NCBI RefSeq assembly: GCF_004345425.1
Contig: NZ_SLVP01000002.1
Location: forward strand, 917,747 to 981,746
DNA length: 64,000 nucleotides
Direction of reading: 5' to 3'
DNA from: Paenibacillus sp. BK033
GTDB taxonomy: Bacteria > Bacillota > Bacilli > Paenibacillales > Paenibacillaceae
The translations under genes were made by a program, and so were the position numbers. The number at the start of each line of letters is the position of its first letter. The first letter of the stretch is position 1. This document shows, piece by piece, positions 42,682 through 51,891 of the stretch. The notes under the pieces were generated by a model. The model was not told the origin of the DNA, searched no databases, and saw nothing but the letters and a program-made list of their open reading frames with translations.

Positions 42682-43788
42682 TTACCGCAAATACAGCATA
42701 AGCGGCTGCAGCTTCAGCGCCTTTAACTCCTCGTAGACCAGTCTCGCGATCTCAATCCCGCCTAGCTGCTGGAAATGCGTATTATCCTCGGTACCATCCG
42801 GGAAGTTCATGAATTCCCCCGGGGCCAGCCACATGAACAGCTTCTTGGTTTCTTCCGGACCCAACGCTTCGAACAAGGCTTTGCTTGCCTTCGCCAAATC
42901 GATTAACGGTACTTCCTCTTCCGCCGCCAGCTCCCTTGCCGCCGTCAAATAATCTCCGTGAGTATCCCGCAGCGTTCCGTCCTCTTCATAGAAACGGCGC
43001 TGCACGGAGGTGACCAGAACCGGGATCGCCTTCCGCTCCCTCGCTCCGTCAATATAGATTTTCAGAGTCTGCTTGTAGGTGGTGAAAGGCTCCGTATGAC
43101 GCTCTTCGTCAAACTTCTGATCGTTATGGCCGAACTGGATAAAGAGATAATCGTAAGGCTTTATGCGGCTCCAGATTTCATCCAGCACGCCTTCGCTGAT
43201 GAAGCTTTTGGAGCTGCGGCCGGATAAGGCGTAGTTCGCTACGGCTGCGTCCTGCTTGACGAACATCGGCAGCATCTGCCCCCAGCCCGCATACGGATAA
43301 CCGTCATCCGGCTGGTCCGTAACCGTTGAGTCTCCGGCCAAGAAAATCGTACAGGCTTGCGGTGCCGGCTCTACCTCCATCGCGTTAATGCGAGGAGCAA
43401 GCCCCGAGAACGTGAGCTTCAGCTGCCCGCCGCTTACCCATACCGAAAAGCCGATGCGGGAGAAGCTGCCTGGAGCCGTCCGCTGTTTATGCACTATCAG
43501 GCGCCCCTGACCGGCCTTGATCGTCGTTTCGGTCTCGGCAATTTCATCGCCCAGCAGGACAGAGACGCGGTAGATGCCATCCTCCACATCGAGCAGGAAA
43601 GCCGTATCAAGCGGGATGCAGAAATCTCTGCGAAGGGCCCCCGGTTCTCCGCGGTCCCTCGCATTGATGCGGTCCGTCCGGGTAAAGCCGTACCCCGTAA
43701 AGGAATCATAGACGGATTGCGGCGTAATCTTCGTATAGCCCTCGGCAGGGACGCCGGTGCCGAAATCAAATCGGTAGTTTCGCGTCAT
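42682..43788 (-). CDS. SGNH rhamnogalacturonan acetylesterase-like protein (YesT/YesY type)
   Basis: 368 residues with no signal peptide. About 1-142 is a beta-sandwich binding domain (YRFDFGTGVPAEGYTKITP; YRVSVLLGD). The SGNH esterase covers about 145-365: S154 in LAGDSTVTD (block I), G190 in YALSGRSSKSF (II), N222 in FGHNDQ (III), and D335/H338 in DNTHF (V). It should remove acetyl groups from galacturonate in imported rhamnogalacturonan fragments. It corresponds to YesT in the B. subtilis yes cluster, but the extra N-terminal domain makes it longer than a bare esterase. It lies 16 bp after the FG-GAP gene, last in the operon. Confidence 0.9.
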   Translation of the reverse strand: MTRNYRFDFGTGVPAEGYTKITPQSVYDSFTGYGFTRTDRINARDRGEPGALRRDFCIPLDTAFLLDVEDGIYRVSVLLGDEIAETETTIKAGQGRLIVHKQRTAPGSFSRIGFSVWVSGGQLKLTFSGLAPRINAMEVEPAPQACTIFLAGDSTVTDQPDDGYPYAGWGQMLPMFVKQDAAVANYALSGRSSKSFISEGVLDEIWSRIKPYDYLFIQFGHNDQKFDEERHTEPFTTYKQTLKIYIDGARERKAIPVLVTSVQRRFYEEDGTLRDTHGDYLTAARELAAEEEVPLIDLAKASKALFEALGPEETKKLFMWLAPGEFMNFPDGTEDNTHFQQLGGIEIARLVYEELKALKLQPLMLYLR

Positions 43789-43804
43789 TTCGTCTCTAGC
43801 TCCT

Positions 43805-45073
43805 CTACTTCATTTCTCCGCCCGGATACAAGGTTGAGCTGGACAGCCGTTTAGGCTGCGGCAGCGGAGAACCGGTTACGCATTCGCTAAGCTTCGCATG
43901 CTTGCTGGAATAGATGGAAGCCGTATCGTTGGAATAGATAATGACCTGCTCCGTACCGCTTCCCCATAGATCCGCGTGGACGGCATACCCTTCCGAAGGA
44001 AACTCTACTACCGTATTCATAGAACCGTCGTACAGACCGGGATATACGCCGCCGCCGCGCCGGTAAGCCAATATGTAGTCCGGCGCATCCTCGGCCCACC
44101 CTCTTAGCGGTTCGATAATGGTCAGCCAGCCCGGCGTTTTCCGGTCTTCCTTCCAGAGCTCCTTGCCCTCGCTGTCGAGCAGGAATAAAGCATCCTTACC
44201 GATCAGGCCTTTGCCGTCATCCTCCCGGACAAGCCGATCGAGCCCGGCAATCTGCAGGCCCGGAAGATCGGTCCGGAACCGGCCCAGCGCGATATGCTGC
44301 GATTCAACGGACCCTTCGTAACGCCACAGCTCCCTGCCATGCCGGTCGTACATAACCGTTACGCTCCCGCCGATAACCAGCTCGGGCTCCCCGTCTCCGT
44401 TCACGTCGCCTACCCAGATGCAGTCGGCATGATCGTCCAGATCATGACAGCTCCACAGCAGCTTCCCGTCATGATCAAGCAGGTCGTAACCGGCCATGAC
44501 TTCATCCCTTCCGTCGCCATCCAGATCGTAAACCCACGGGAAGTGACCCGGATTTCCCTGATGCGTCCATAACAGCTTAAACTCCCGGTCCAGCGCCCAC
44601 AGCCGGTGATAACGGTCCTTCAGGATAAGATCCCCCGCATGCGCGGCACCGCTCAGGTTTGCGACGATAATGCAGTCATGGGCATGCGGATCCGGCAGTT
44701 CGCGGGTCGATCGGACCGAGCCGTCATGCCCATTAAGAATATGGAGCCGATCCTCCATCACGCAAATCACTTCAAGCCTGCCATCCCCGTCGATATCCGC
44801 AATCTGCGCCGGATAATCCGAGCCTTGCCGGCCCGCTCCCGGATCGGGCCTGCCGGTCTGCCACAGCAGATTGCCCTCGAGATCATAGGCGGTCAGGCAT
44901 TGCACCTGATGGGGAATGTAACGGACATCCTGCCGGTTGTCCGGCTGCACCAGCAGCAGCTCCATCCGGCCGTCGCCGTTCAGGTCGCCGAGCAGCACCT
45001 TGCAGTTAGGCCCGGCTGCCTGCAGATTTACGGTTCCTAGCAGAAAAGGCTCCTTAGTAGTTACGGATGACAT
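43805..45073 (-). CDS. Cytoplasmic FG-GAP-like beta-propeller, distant PL11 lyase relative
   Basis: 422 residues from ATG 45073 (GGGAGG 7 nt upstream; a TTG further up lies in the ribosome site itself). There is no signal peptide. Calcium-binding repeats recur: GDLNGDGRMELLL, ADIDGDGRLEVIC, YDLDGDGRDEVMA, GDVNGDGEPELVI. The stretch from DLDGDGRDEVMAGYDLLDHDG to HADCIWVGDVNGDGEPELVIG recalls the last blades of PL11 rhamnogalacturonan lyases (YesW/YesX), but those are about 600 residues, secreted and have an N-terminal beta domain. It sits between a deacetylase and an acetylesterase of the RG-I operon. It may be a lyase on short oligosaccharides or a non-catalytic propeller; the function is open. 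Confidence 0.75.
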   Translation of the reverse strand: MSSVTTKEPFLLGTVNLQAAGPNCKVLLGDLNGDGRMELLLVQPDNRQDVRYIPHQVQCLTAYDLEGNLLWQTGRPDPGAGRQGSDYPAQIADIDGDGRLEVICVMEDRLHILNGHDGSVRSTRELPDPHAHDCIIVANLSGAAHAGDLILKDRYHRLWALDREFKLLWTHQGNPGHFPWVYDLDGDGRDEVMAGYDLLDHDGKLLWSCHDLDDHADCIWVGDVNGDGEPELVIGGSVTVMYDRHGRELWRYEGSVESQHIALGRFRTDLPGLQIAGLDRLVREDDGKGLIGKDALFLLDSEGKELWKEDRKTPGWLTIIEPLRGWAEDAPDYILAYRRGGGVYPGLYDGSMNTVVEFPSEGYAVHADLWGSGTEQVIIYSNDTASIYSSKHAKLSECVTGSPLPQPKRLSSSTLYPGGEMK

Positions 45074-45130
45074 CCTTTTCCCTCCCAACAAGATAAAATA
45101 GATTACCTATCGCTAACTCTCTAACTCTAA

Positions 45131-45925
45131 CTACAACGTAATCTGCTGGCCGCCCTTTACTTCCACCGTTTCCCCGTCAACCTTCAGCCATACGCCGATG
45201 GCGGACGGATTGTACACAAAGCTGAGGTTTGCCGCAAACTTCAATCCTTCGAAGGCTTTCGCATAGTCCACAAGCTCCATATTCGTGCAATACCAGATCT
45301 CCGGATTGCCGCCGATGCATTGCCCGAACTGCTCCATCAGCTCCCAATTGTTATCGTTGTCAAACTCGTAGCTATGGCCCCATACGTACATCAGGTACAA
45401 ATATTGCGACTTGCGAAGTCCGGCGAACTCCTCCGCATGCTTCATCAAATCCCGGTTATGATGGCAGGTCGGCTGCCATTCAAGCCAGTCGTCCGGCATG
45501 CCGTACTGTCCCGTGCTGGGAACAACGCGCGCGTACTCGATGCCAAGACCGGGCAGCAGCTCCTTGACTCTTTTGTTATACGAACCGTTAGGATAAGACA
45601 TGCCGCGGACCGTGCAGCCAACTATACGCTCCAGATTGCGCCGGTCCTCCATGACCTCGTATACGATCTGCTCATTCGGGCAACGCGCAATCGTGGGATG
45701 AGTCAGCGTATGGGCGGACACTTCATGGCCGGCATACAGCTTCTTGACCTCGTCCTCTCCGATCCGGTCTTTCGTGCCAAGCAGACCCGAATTGAGATGG
45801 AACGTCCCCTTCAGCCCGTAACGGTTAAAAATATCGACCAGACGCCGGTCGGCTAACCTGCCGTCATCGTAGCTGAGCGTTAACGCCTTATGCCGGCCTT
45901 CCGGGAAACACATTGCAATCGCCAT
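45131..45925 (-). CDS. Cytoplasmic polysaccharide deacetylase-like protein (CE4 fold)
   Basis: 264 residues from ATG 45925, with GGGAGG upstream; a longer in-frame extension runs into the preceding gene's end and is unlikely. NodB motif 1 is ALTLSYDDGRLADRR (catalytic Asp pair); motif 2 is EVSAHTLTHPTIARC (H-x-x-x-H metal ligands); motif 3 includes RGMSYPNGSYNKR. It ends with about 30 residues of beta type. No signal peptide is present, so it cannot act on cell wall glycans from inside. Position between a YesU-like gene and the FG-GAP gene suggests removal of acetyl groups from imported RG-I oligomers. It was not known to me from the B. subtilis yes cluster. Confidence 0.83.
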   Translation of the reverse strand: MAIAMCFPEGRHKALTLSYDDGRLADRRLVDIFNRYGLKGTFHLNSGLLGTKDRIGEDEVKKLYAGHEVSAHTLTHPTIARCPNEQIVYEVMEDRRNLERIVGCTVRGMSYPNGSYNKRVKELLPGLGIEYARVVPSTGQYGMPDDWLEWQPTCHHNRDLMKHAEEFAGLRKSQYLYLMYVWGHSYEFDNDNNWELMEQFGQCIGGNPEIWYCTNMELVDYAKAFEGLKFAANLSFVYNPSAIGVWLKVDGETVEVKGGQQITL

Positions 45926-45960
45926 TTCTTTAACCTCCCGTTTCTGGTGCAGGCATTCCC

Positions 45961-46662
45961 TTACGGGGCAAACACCTGCAAATTTCCGTATTCCGCGATC
46001 AGCGGGGCCATCTGGCGGAAGCCCAGCTTGCCCTTCCCCAGCAGCGGCCCCCAAGTGGAGCCGTCATCCTTCCAACTAAACAACAATAGATCATTGACGG
46101 CAAATTGCACATACGGCCCCTGCTTCAGCAGCTGCATCCGGTAAGGCCCTTGCGCGTCCGCCGCATCCGGGATCGGATCAGCTCCTTGTGCCACAAGGTG
46201 AAAGCCGTAGCTCTTCCGCAAGTTGCAGGTATGGAACCGTCTCTCCTCCGCATGGCGCCTGCGGAAATAGGATACGTGGAACGCATTGATGTCGCCATGA
46301 TGATATTGGTCGTAAATCCCGCTGCGGCCCGCCAGCCCGGAATCAAACAAATCCTGTCCTTCTATTCCCGCTGCGCAAAAAAATAGAATCGCCAATCCCG
46401 GCTCGCGGACCGGCCAGAAATCCCAAGTAACAACGAGATCCGGAGGGAATTGCTCCGGGCACCAGAATACGAGATTGGCTGCCTGCCCCTCTACGGGGTC
46501 CCGCGTGCTTTCAAGGCGCATGCGCCCCATCGGAAAGGTGACGGAGGCATCCCCTTCCATCCGGAAATCCGATACGTCCTCAGCCGAACAGAGCGGGTTA
46601 TTGTAAACCATCCTCCATCCGGCCGGAATCAGCATGCTTCTTGCCGTCGTTGTTGTGGTCAT
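45961..46662 (-). CDS. DUF1961-family protein (YesU-like)
   Basis: 233 residues from ATG 46662, which lies 2 nt behind the YetA-like stop; AGGAG stands 11 nt upstream in the end of that gene. Conserved DUF1961 runs are ANLVFWCPEQFPPDLVVTWDF, LFFCAAGIEG, INAFHVSYFRRR and RKSYGFHLVAQGADP. The fold is concanavalin-like (jelly roll) and cytoplasmic. B. subtilis YesU is in the rhamnogalacturonan cluster; its reaction is unknown to me, and a sugar-binding or lyase-like role is possible. Tight spacing to YetA shows coupled translation. Confidence 0.85.
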   Translation of the reverse strand: MTTTTTARSMLIPAGWRMVYNNPLCSAEDVSDFRMEGDASVTFPMGRMRLESTRDPVEGQAANLVFWCPEQFPPDLVVTWDFWPVREPGLAILFFCAAGIEGQDLFDSGLAGRSGIYDQYHHGDINAFHVSYFRRRHAEERRFHTCNLRKSYGFHLVAQGADPIPDAADAQGPYRMQLLKQGPYVQFAVNDLLLFSWKDDGSTWGPLLGKGKLGFRQMAPLIAEYGNLQVFAP

Positions 46663-46664
46663 CG

Positions 46665-49256
46665 TCAAATCAACTCCTGTAGAGGCTGCTCCCGAAGCTT
46701 CGGCAGATGGTCTGCGACCAGCTCCAAGGCGATAATCGTATTCAGCGACCATTGGGCTGCTTCATTCGTATTTATCCAGTCGATCTCCTGCAGCACGTCG
46801 ATGTGTGCAACCGTTGACGCCTCGTCCTGAAGATTCACGGCCGCAAACGGATTGCCCAGCAGAATGTCCCAGCATTGCCGGGCCGTTGCTTCATCCTTCA
46901 TGTAAAAAGCGCCATAAGCAACGATTGCCGCGCTGAGCACCGGATGCTCGAAACGCGTTGTGCGGATATGACCCTTCGTGAGCTTATCCTTCTCTTCCTG
47001 CGTCTTGTTGTAATAGACCCCAAACTCCGCCAGCATCTCCTCCCATTCCGGATCCTTCAGCATGCCGGCCAGCTCGAACCATACCTGCGGTCCGCCCATG
47101 CAAATCGCCAGATGCCTGCCCCAGTTATCGTCGCCCATCGGCGTGAGGATACCCGTCTTTGGATCATAGCCGTAGGTCGGACCGGAAATTAGCCTGTAAT
47201 TGGCTCCTTTAATACTGTTAATGCCAACCCGAATTTTGTCCCGGTATGCCGTGCTCTCGTAACGTTCCCACTGCGTCATCCAGTTCGAACTGAAGGCGGC
47301 CCAGTCCGGGCCAACCCGGACATGGGTCGGATGCTCGTCTTTCGGGAAATAATAGCGCATCGGGTCAAGATTAACGGTCGTAAAGTCCGAGTCCTTCGTT
47401 TCGTTCATCATATCCCCGATCCGCTCATCCGCCGTCAGATAATAAAAGTATCGGTGAAGGCCGGCCATGCCGATCCGTGCTTCCTTGCATCCGCAGCCCC
47501 AATGAACCACGTTATGCCGCGAACCAAGTCCGGCATATTCGCCGAAATGGTACACGTCTACCTCGCTTGTATGCCGGGTCATCGCTTCCGCCATCCGGAA
47601 GATGTCTTCCCTGCCCGACCGCAGGAACATGATCCATAGCCACATGTTCGGCGCAAGCTCCGTGTTCTGCCAGGCGCAGCCGCCCAAATCATAGTTCCAG
47701 ACATGCCGGACGGGATCGTAGCTGTGCATGAAATCGCCGTAGTCCCACAATCCGTACCATTTGCGCTGCTCCACTTCCTTCTTGTAAAAAGCAATAATGC
47801 CGTCCAGCCGTTCTTCAAGCTGCCGCTTCTCCTCGGTGGAACGATCCGGCAGGCTCCAAATCCCGAAAGCTCCGGCTTCATGGTAATAGGACGGCTCGCA
47901 TACGAGCAGGGACGGACTGTCCGTTTCCTGCCGCATCAGCTCCAGCTGCTCCGGTCCCGGCGTTTCTTCCGTGCACCAAAGCGTCAGTTCATTCGTGTTG
48001 GCGATGCCGTATGGGGTTGCGCGCAGCTCCTCCGCCCCTTCATAGGACGATTCGACATGGGTTTTCGTATCGTAATGCCTCAGGTCCATCGGTTCGCCCT
48101 CCGGCGTCCATAACCATGCGGTAAGCGAAGCCTCGTCACCGGAAGCTCCATGAATCTCAAAGCCCGAAGGGTGCTTCCTCCAGAAATGCCGCAGCCCGCA
48201 GGCAAGTCCGCCGCCTTCGCCCCCGGCATAAGCGAGCCCTCCCGCCCGGTAACCGTCCGTCGCCTTTACCCAGCTGCAGCCATCGCCGGTTCTTTTCCAA
48301 ATCCGGTAATGCTCGGACGATTGCTGCATAAGCTTGAAACCGTCCCATGTCGCCGAATCTTCCAGCAAGCCAAGGAAATACGCGTCATCCGAGGGGTCAA
48401 AGCCAACTTTTCCGCCAGCGGTCTGCTGTTCGAACAGCTCGCGGTATTTCCCTTTTGTCCTGCGGGTATGGAGCGTCTTCGGCGATTCCGCGAACAGCCC
48501 GCTATCCCCCGAGAAACGGATGTGACGGTTATAATGCTCGCCGCGCATCGGTATGGCAAAACGGATTCCCAATCCCTTAATAAAATCCTCGTTCGGATTG
48601 CCGTCATAAAAAAACGTATGCACAATCCGGATCGTCTCTAGACCGGCATACAGATAGAGCCTCAAGGAAAAAGGAAGCCATTCCCGCGAACCGGCTGCCG
48701 CGCGGTGCCTGCCGTCGATTTTCACCACCGCGCGAACGGGACCCTCCTGCTCAATAGTTAACCGGTGCACCCGGCTTTCAAACGGCTCCTGCCGGATCGT
48801 CCTGCTGCCGGATACCTCGCTGCCGGTCTCCCTTATATATACAAGCACACCGCCGCTGCACACCTCCACCCCGTTCCGGGTAATGCCGCGCAGCCAATTG
48901 CTGCCCCTCTTGCCAAGCGTGCATACGATAACGCCGGTATCCAGCTGAACCGCATCGCTCGTCTCCGTCACCTTAACCTTGAAAGGGACATTCGCTGCTT
49001 CCCCTCTCGTCAAGATGTACCCCTTCGCCCCGTTATCCGTGCTTACCGCCGCGTGAGCGGACCATTTCACGCTTCCGTCCGGCCAATAGGCGGTCGCCCA
49101 ATGCTGCATCGGAACGGGTTCGCCCAAGCTCGTTGTCAAGCGCAAAGCTTCGTCTCTCCCCAGCTCGCCTTCCTTCCACGGAATTCCCCAAGTCATCCCG
49201 GCCGGCCATGCATGCTGCCGAGGGGACAAGCTGCGCAATTGAATCGTACTCGCCAT
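46665..49256 (-). CDS. yetA: YetA/PcRGLX-like exo-rhamnogalacturonan lyase (PL26 type)
   Basis: 863 residues, close to B. subtilis YetA. About 1-190 is the N-terminal RIFT-barrel domain (PAGMTWGIPWKEGELGRDEALRL; WATAYWPDGSVKWSAHAAV); the large (alpha/alpha)6 and beta part follows (HNVVHWGCGCKEARIGMAGL; YGYDPKTGILTPMGDDNWGRH). There is no signal peptide, so it works on imported oligomers. PL26 enzymes cut unsaturated disaccharides or single units from the end of rhamnogalacturonan chains. It is in the operon after the YesS-like regulator and before the YesU-like gene, as in an RG-I locus. ATG 49256 follows GGAG. Confidence 0.92.
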   Translation of the reverse strand: MASTIQLRSLSPRQHAWPAGMTWGIPWKEGELGRDEALRLTTSLGEPVPMQHWATAYWPDGSVKWSAHAAVSTDNGAKGYILTRGEAANVPFKVKVTETSDAVQLDTGVIVCTLGKRGSNWLRGITRNGVEVCSGGVLVYIRETGSEVSGSRTIRQEPFESRVHRLTIEQEGPVRAVVKIDGRHRAAAGSREWLPFSLRLYLYAGLETIRIVHTFFYDGNPNEDFIKGLGIRFAIPMRGEHYNRHIRFSGDSGLFAESPKTLHTRRTKGKYRELFEQQTAGGKVGFDPSDDAYFLGLLEDSATWDGFKLMQQSSEHYRIWKRTGDGCSWVKATDGYRAGGLAYAGGEGGGLACGLRHFWRKHPSGFEIHGASGDEASLTAWLWTPEGEPMDLRHYDTKTHVESSYEGAEELRATPYGIANTNELTLWCTEETPGPEQLELMRQETDSPSLLVCEPSYYHEAGAFGIWSLPDRSTEEKRQLEERLDGIIAFYKKEVEQRKWYGLWDYGDFMHSYDPVRHVWNYDLGGCAWQNTELAPNMWLWIMFLRSGREDIFRMAEAMTRHTSEVDVYHFGEYAGLGSRHNVVHWGCGCKEARIGMAGLHRYFYYLTADERIGDMMNETKDSDFTTVNLDPMRYYFPKDEHPTHVRVGPDWAAFSSNWMTQWERYESTAYRDKIRVGINSIKGANYRLISGPTYGYDPKTGILTPMGDDNWGRHLAICMGGPQVWFELAGMLKDPEWEEMLAEFGVYYNKTQEEKDKLTKGHIRTTRFEHPVLSAAIVAYGAFYMKDEATARQCWDILLGNPFAAVNLQDEASTVAHIDVLQEIDWINTNEAAQWSLNTIIALELVADHLPKLREQPLQELI

Positions 49257-49386
49257 TTACCCTCATCTCCTTCGTCGTTTGGCCCCATTGTAGAAGCTTC
49301 CCGGTTAACGCTCAATGAGACAATATTGCGGAAGGGCCAAAAAACGGCTTGCACATTATTGCGGCGTTTGCACGATCTTGATTGCG

Positions 49387-51723
49387 TTACAGGTGCTGGC
49401 TCTGCTCCCGGTAGCTGGTTGGCGTCATGCCCTCCAGCTTTTTGAAAATCCGGTTGAAATAGCTGTGCTGGTAACCGACCTGCTCGGCTACGTCGTTGAT
49501 TTTCAATTCCGATTCTCTTAACAGCTCTTTGGCTCTCTCGATCCTAAGCTCGGTCAGATAGTCGATGAAGTTTTTACCGGTCACCACTTTAAACGACTTG
49601 CTCAGGTAAAACGGATTGGTGCCGATATGCTCCGCGCAGTTATCCAGCGAAATATCCTGCCTGTAATGCTGCTGCATATAGATCATCGCCGCCTCGATCA
49701 GCCGTTTAACCTCGGAGCCCGCCCGGCAGGACAGCTCCTTCTGATAAGGCGCCAGCACCTTATCCCTGAACCAGGCCAGCATCCGCTTCGGCTCCCGGAT
49801 TTGGGACAGCTGCTCGTACAGATTAACGCCCTTGAACAGCCTGTTCGGATTAACCCCGGATACCATGATGACATGCTGGATATTGCCAAGCAGATGAAGC
49901 ATTCCCTGCTGCACGTCGATTTCCTTCGCCCCGGCGCAGGATAACGCGCCAACAAACGCCCCCAGCAGCTCGCCCGCCTCTTCTTCCTTGCCGGTACGGA
50001 GAGCCTGAACAAGCTCCCGCTCCAAGGTAAAAGGATACTGCAGCTCCGCCCAGGCCTCGCCGCCTAGCACGCCCTGCTCCATATCGATAATCTGGTTGGC
50101 ATTGTCGCAATTGCGGTAGCTGACCGCCTGCTTGACCCGCTCGAACTCGTTAGGCAGATCGGAGATAAAAGCAGTCTGGCGGCTGACGGCAAGGGTCACC
50201 CTCATCCGCAGAATCCGGTTCACCGAGGTCGTCAGCTCCTCGCTGAAGGCTTCAACCGCCTGCTTATACGGGCTGCCTTCCGGTATAAACAGCATAATCC
50301 CGGCCGTCAAATCATGAAAATTCAGCGTGTCGCTTTGCTCGAAATGCTTGGAAGCCAGCTCTTTCATCATATTCACCGCCGCGAACGTAACGAGCCCTTC
50401 GTCGCCGCTGCGGAATGTTTCGTCCATATTGGCGATACCGTTCAGCTGAATAAACAAGACGGCAAAATGGCGGCCGCGCACCTCCCATTTGAACTTTTCC
50501 ATGCGGCGCAGCAAATCCTCTTCCGAATAAGCATACAAATACCCCTGAAGCAGCTGATGCAGAAAGCTTTCCTTCACGTGCGGAAGCTGCTCCGCCAGCT
50601 TCGAATTCAGTTCGAGCCGCTCCTTGTGAAGGTGCTGATATTGCTGCTCGATAAGCGCAAACTCGTCCTGCTTCCCCGTCCAGCCCGCCCCGCCCGAATA
50701 ACCGCCAAGCAGATTCGCAAGCCGCTTCACCGGCGAATAGATCCGATGGGAGGCAAGCCAGGATAGCAAGGCTGCCAGCAGCAGGGCGATCAGACTTACC
50801 GTAATGACAAGCTTGGAGATGAACATCACCGGCGCTATGATGCTGTTGATCGGAGATGCCGAGACGTACAGCCACTCATCGGAAATTCGCGACAGGCTGC
50901 CGTAGGACACCGTGTAGGTCGAACCTTTCCAATCGAAGAAAAACGAGCCTTTCCCCGCATGCAAGCCGTTGATCTTCTCGCGAAGAGCCTGAACGAAATC
51001 CGAGTTGGAAGCGCTTCCGTTCGCGGATACAAAAAGGTCGCCCGATTTTTGCTGCAGAAACGCTTCTCCTTCGTAATAAGGGGTCATCGTTTGCAGCAGA
51101 CTGGCAATCTTCTCGCCGTCGAACCGGAAGACCAGCACGCCAAACGGATTGGGACTGCCTCCGGGAATATGGTGGACCAGCGTCAAATCCTTTTGCTCCG
51201 GATGGTTGGAGTCAAACGCCCACTGGGTCCAATAGGTCAGGTTTTTACCGTGTATCAGCTTGCCGTAAATGCTTAAATCCTGCTGATCCTGCAGCGGCGT
51301 ATATTCGGGATTAAACAACACCCGGCTCTTCCCGCCAACGTAAAGCTCGGCTTTCTTGACCAAAGCGTTCGAGCCCTGCATGGCGATCAGCGTCTTTGTG
51401 ATATCGTCGGTTCGTTTGAAATCGCGGACAAAATCAAGTCCGTTTAAGCTGTAGTCGAATTTGTTGTCGAATGCCCAGTGGGAAAGCAGAAGCTCCAGGT
51501 TGCTTAACTGATCGTCCATTTGCTCGGAGCGTTGTTCAATCTGCTGGTAATGAAGCTGCAGAAGCTCGCTTTCCACGCGGCCGCCGGCCATCCAATAGAT
51601 AAGTCCTCCGATAATAAGTCCGGGAATGCCGGAGACGATGAAAATCATAATTAAGCTTTTTCTAAAAAAGCGTCCTTTGCCGGAATCCGTGCGGCTCCGC
51701 CAAATTTTCTTTCCATGGAGCAT
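49387..51723 (-). CDS. yesS: Membrane-bound AraC-type regulator (YesS-like)
   Basis: 778 residues, close to the size of B. subtilis YesS. Helix 1 lies near 24-45, an extracellular dCache-like sensor at about 46-290, and helix 2 near 300-325 (LVITVSLIALLLAALLSWLA). A cytoplasmic part of about 350 residues and an AraC double helix-turn-helix at about 675-775 follow (YRQDISLDNCAEHIGTNPFYL; INDVAEQVGYQHSYFNRIFK). It is a one-component regulator that senses sugars outside and binds DNA at the membrane. It lies between the binding-protein gene and the yetA-like gene and probably activates this operon. No kinase is needed. Confidence 0.92.
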   Translation of the reverse strand: MLHGKKIWRSRTDSGKGRFFRKSLIMIFIVSGIPGLIIGGLIYWMAGGRVESELLQLHYQQIEQRSEQMDDQLSNLELLLSHWAFDNKFDYSLNGLDFVRDFKRTDDITKTLIAMQGSNALVKKAELYVGGKSRVLFNPEYTPLQDQQDLSIYGKLIHGKNLTYWTQWAFDSNHPEQKDLTLVHHIPGGSPNPFGVLVFRFDGEKIASLLQTMTPYYEGEAFLQQKSGDLFVSANGSASNSDFVQALREKINGLHAGKGSFFFDWKGSTYTVSYGSLSRISDEWLYVSASPINSIIAPVMFISKLVITVSLIALLLAALLSWLASHRIYSPVKRLANLLGGYSGGAGWTGKQDEFALIEQQYQHLHKERLELNSKLAEQLPHVKESFLHQLLQGYLYAYSEEDLLRRMEKFKWEVRGRHFAVLFIQLNGIANMDETFRSGDEGLVTFAAVNMMKELASKHFEQSDTLNFHDLTAGIMLFIPEGSPYKQAVEAFSEELTTSVNRILRMRVTLAVSRQTAFISDLPNEFERVKQAVSYRNCDNANQIIDMEQGVLGGEAWAELQYPFTLERELVQALRTGKEEEAGELLGAFVGALSCAGAKEIDVQQGMLHLLGNIQHVIMVSGVNPNRLFKGVNLYEQLSQIREPKRMLAWFRDKVLAPYQKELSCRAGSEVKRLIEAAMIYMQQHYRQDISLDNCAEHIGTNPFYLSKSFKVVTGKNFIDYLTELRIERAKELLRESELKINDVAEQVGYQHSYFNRIFKKLEGMTPTSYREQSQHL

Positions 51724-51840
51724 CCTATTCCCCCGTTCCTTTCGGTTATAAATTCGACCTTATAATAGATTCCAATAAAAGGGAAGCATGAAAATCAGAC
51801 TATTTTGTGCGAAAATCAGTGTTTTTCCGGTCATGCCAAA

Positions 51841-51875
51841 GCACCCATCCTCCCGAAGGAATTGTTGATGGGTGC
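51841..51875 (-). terminator. Hairpin after the LplA-like gene, attenuator or stabiliser
   Basis: GCACCCATC and GATGGGTGC form a 9-bp stem with a 17-nt loop. Only a weak T run (CTTTGG) follows on the minus strand. Partial termination or 3' protection, common behind binding-protein genes, is likely. Confidence 0.6.
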
Positions 51876-51891
51876 GAAAGACCTGTTTATT

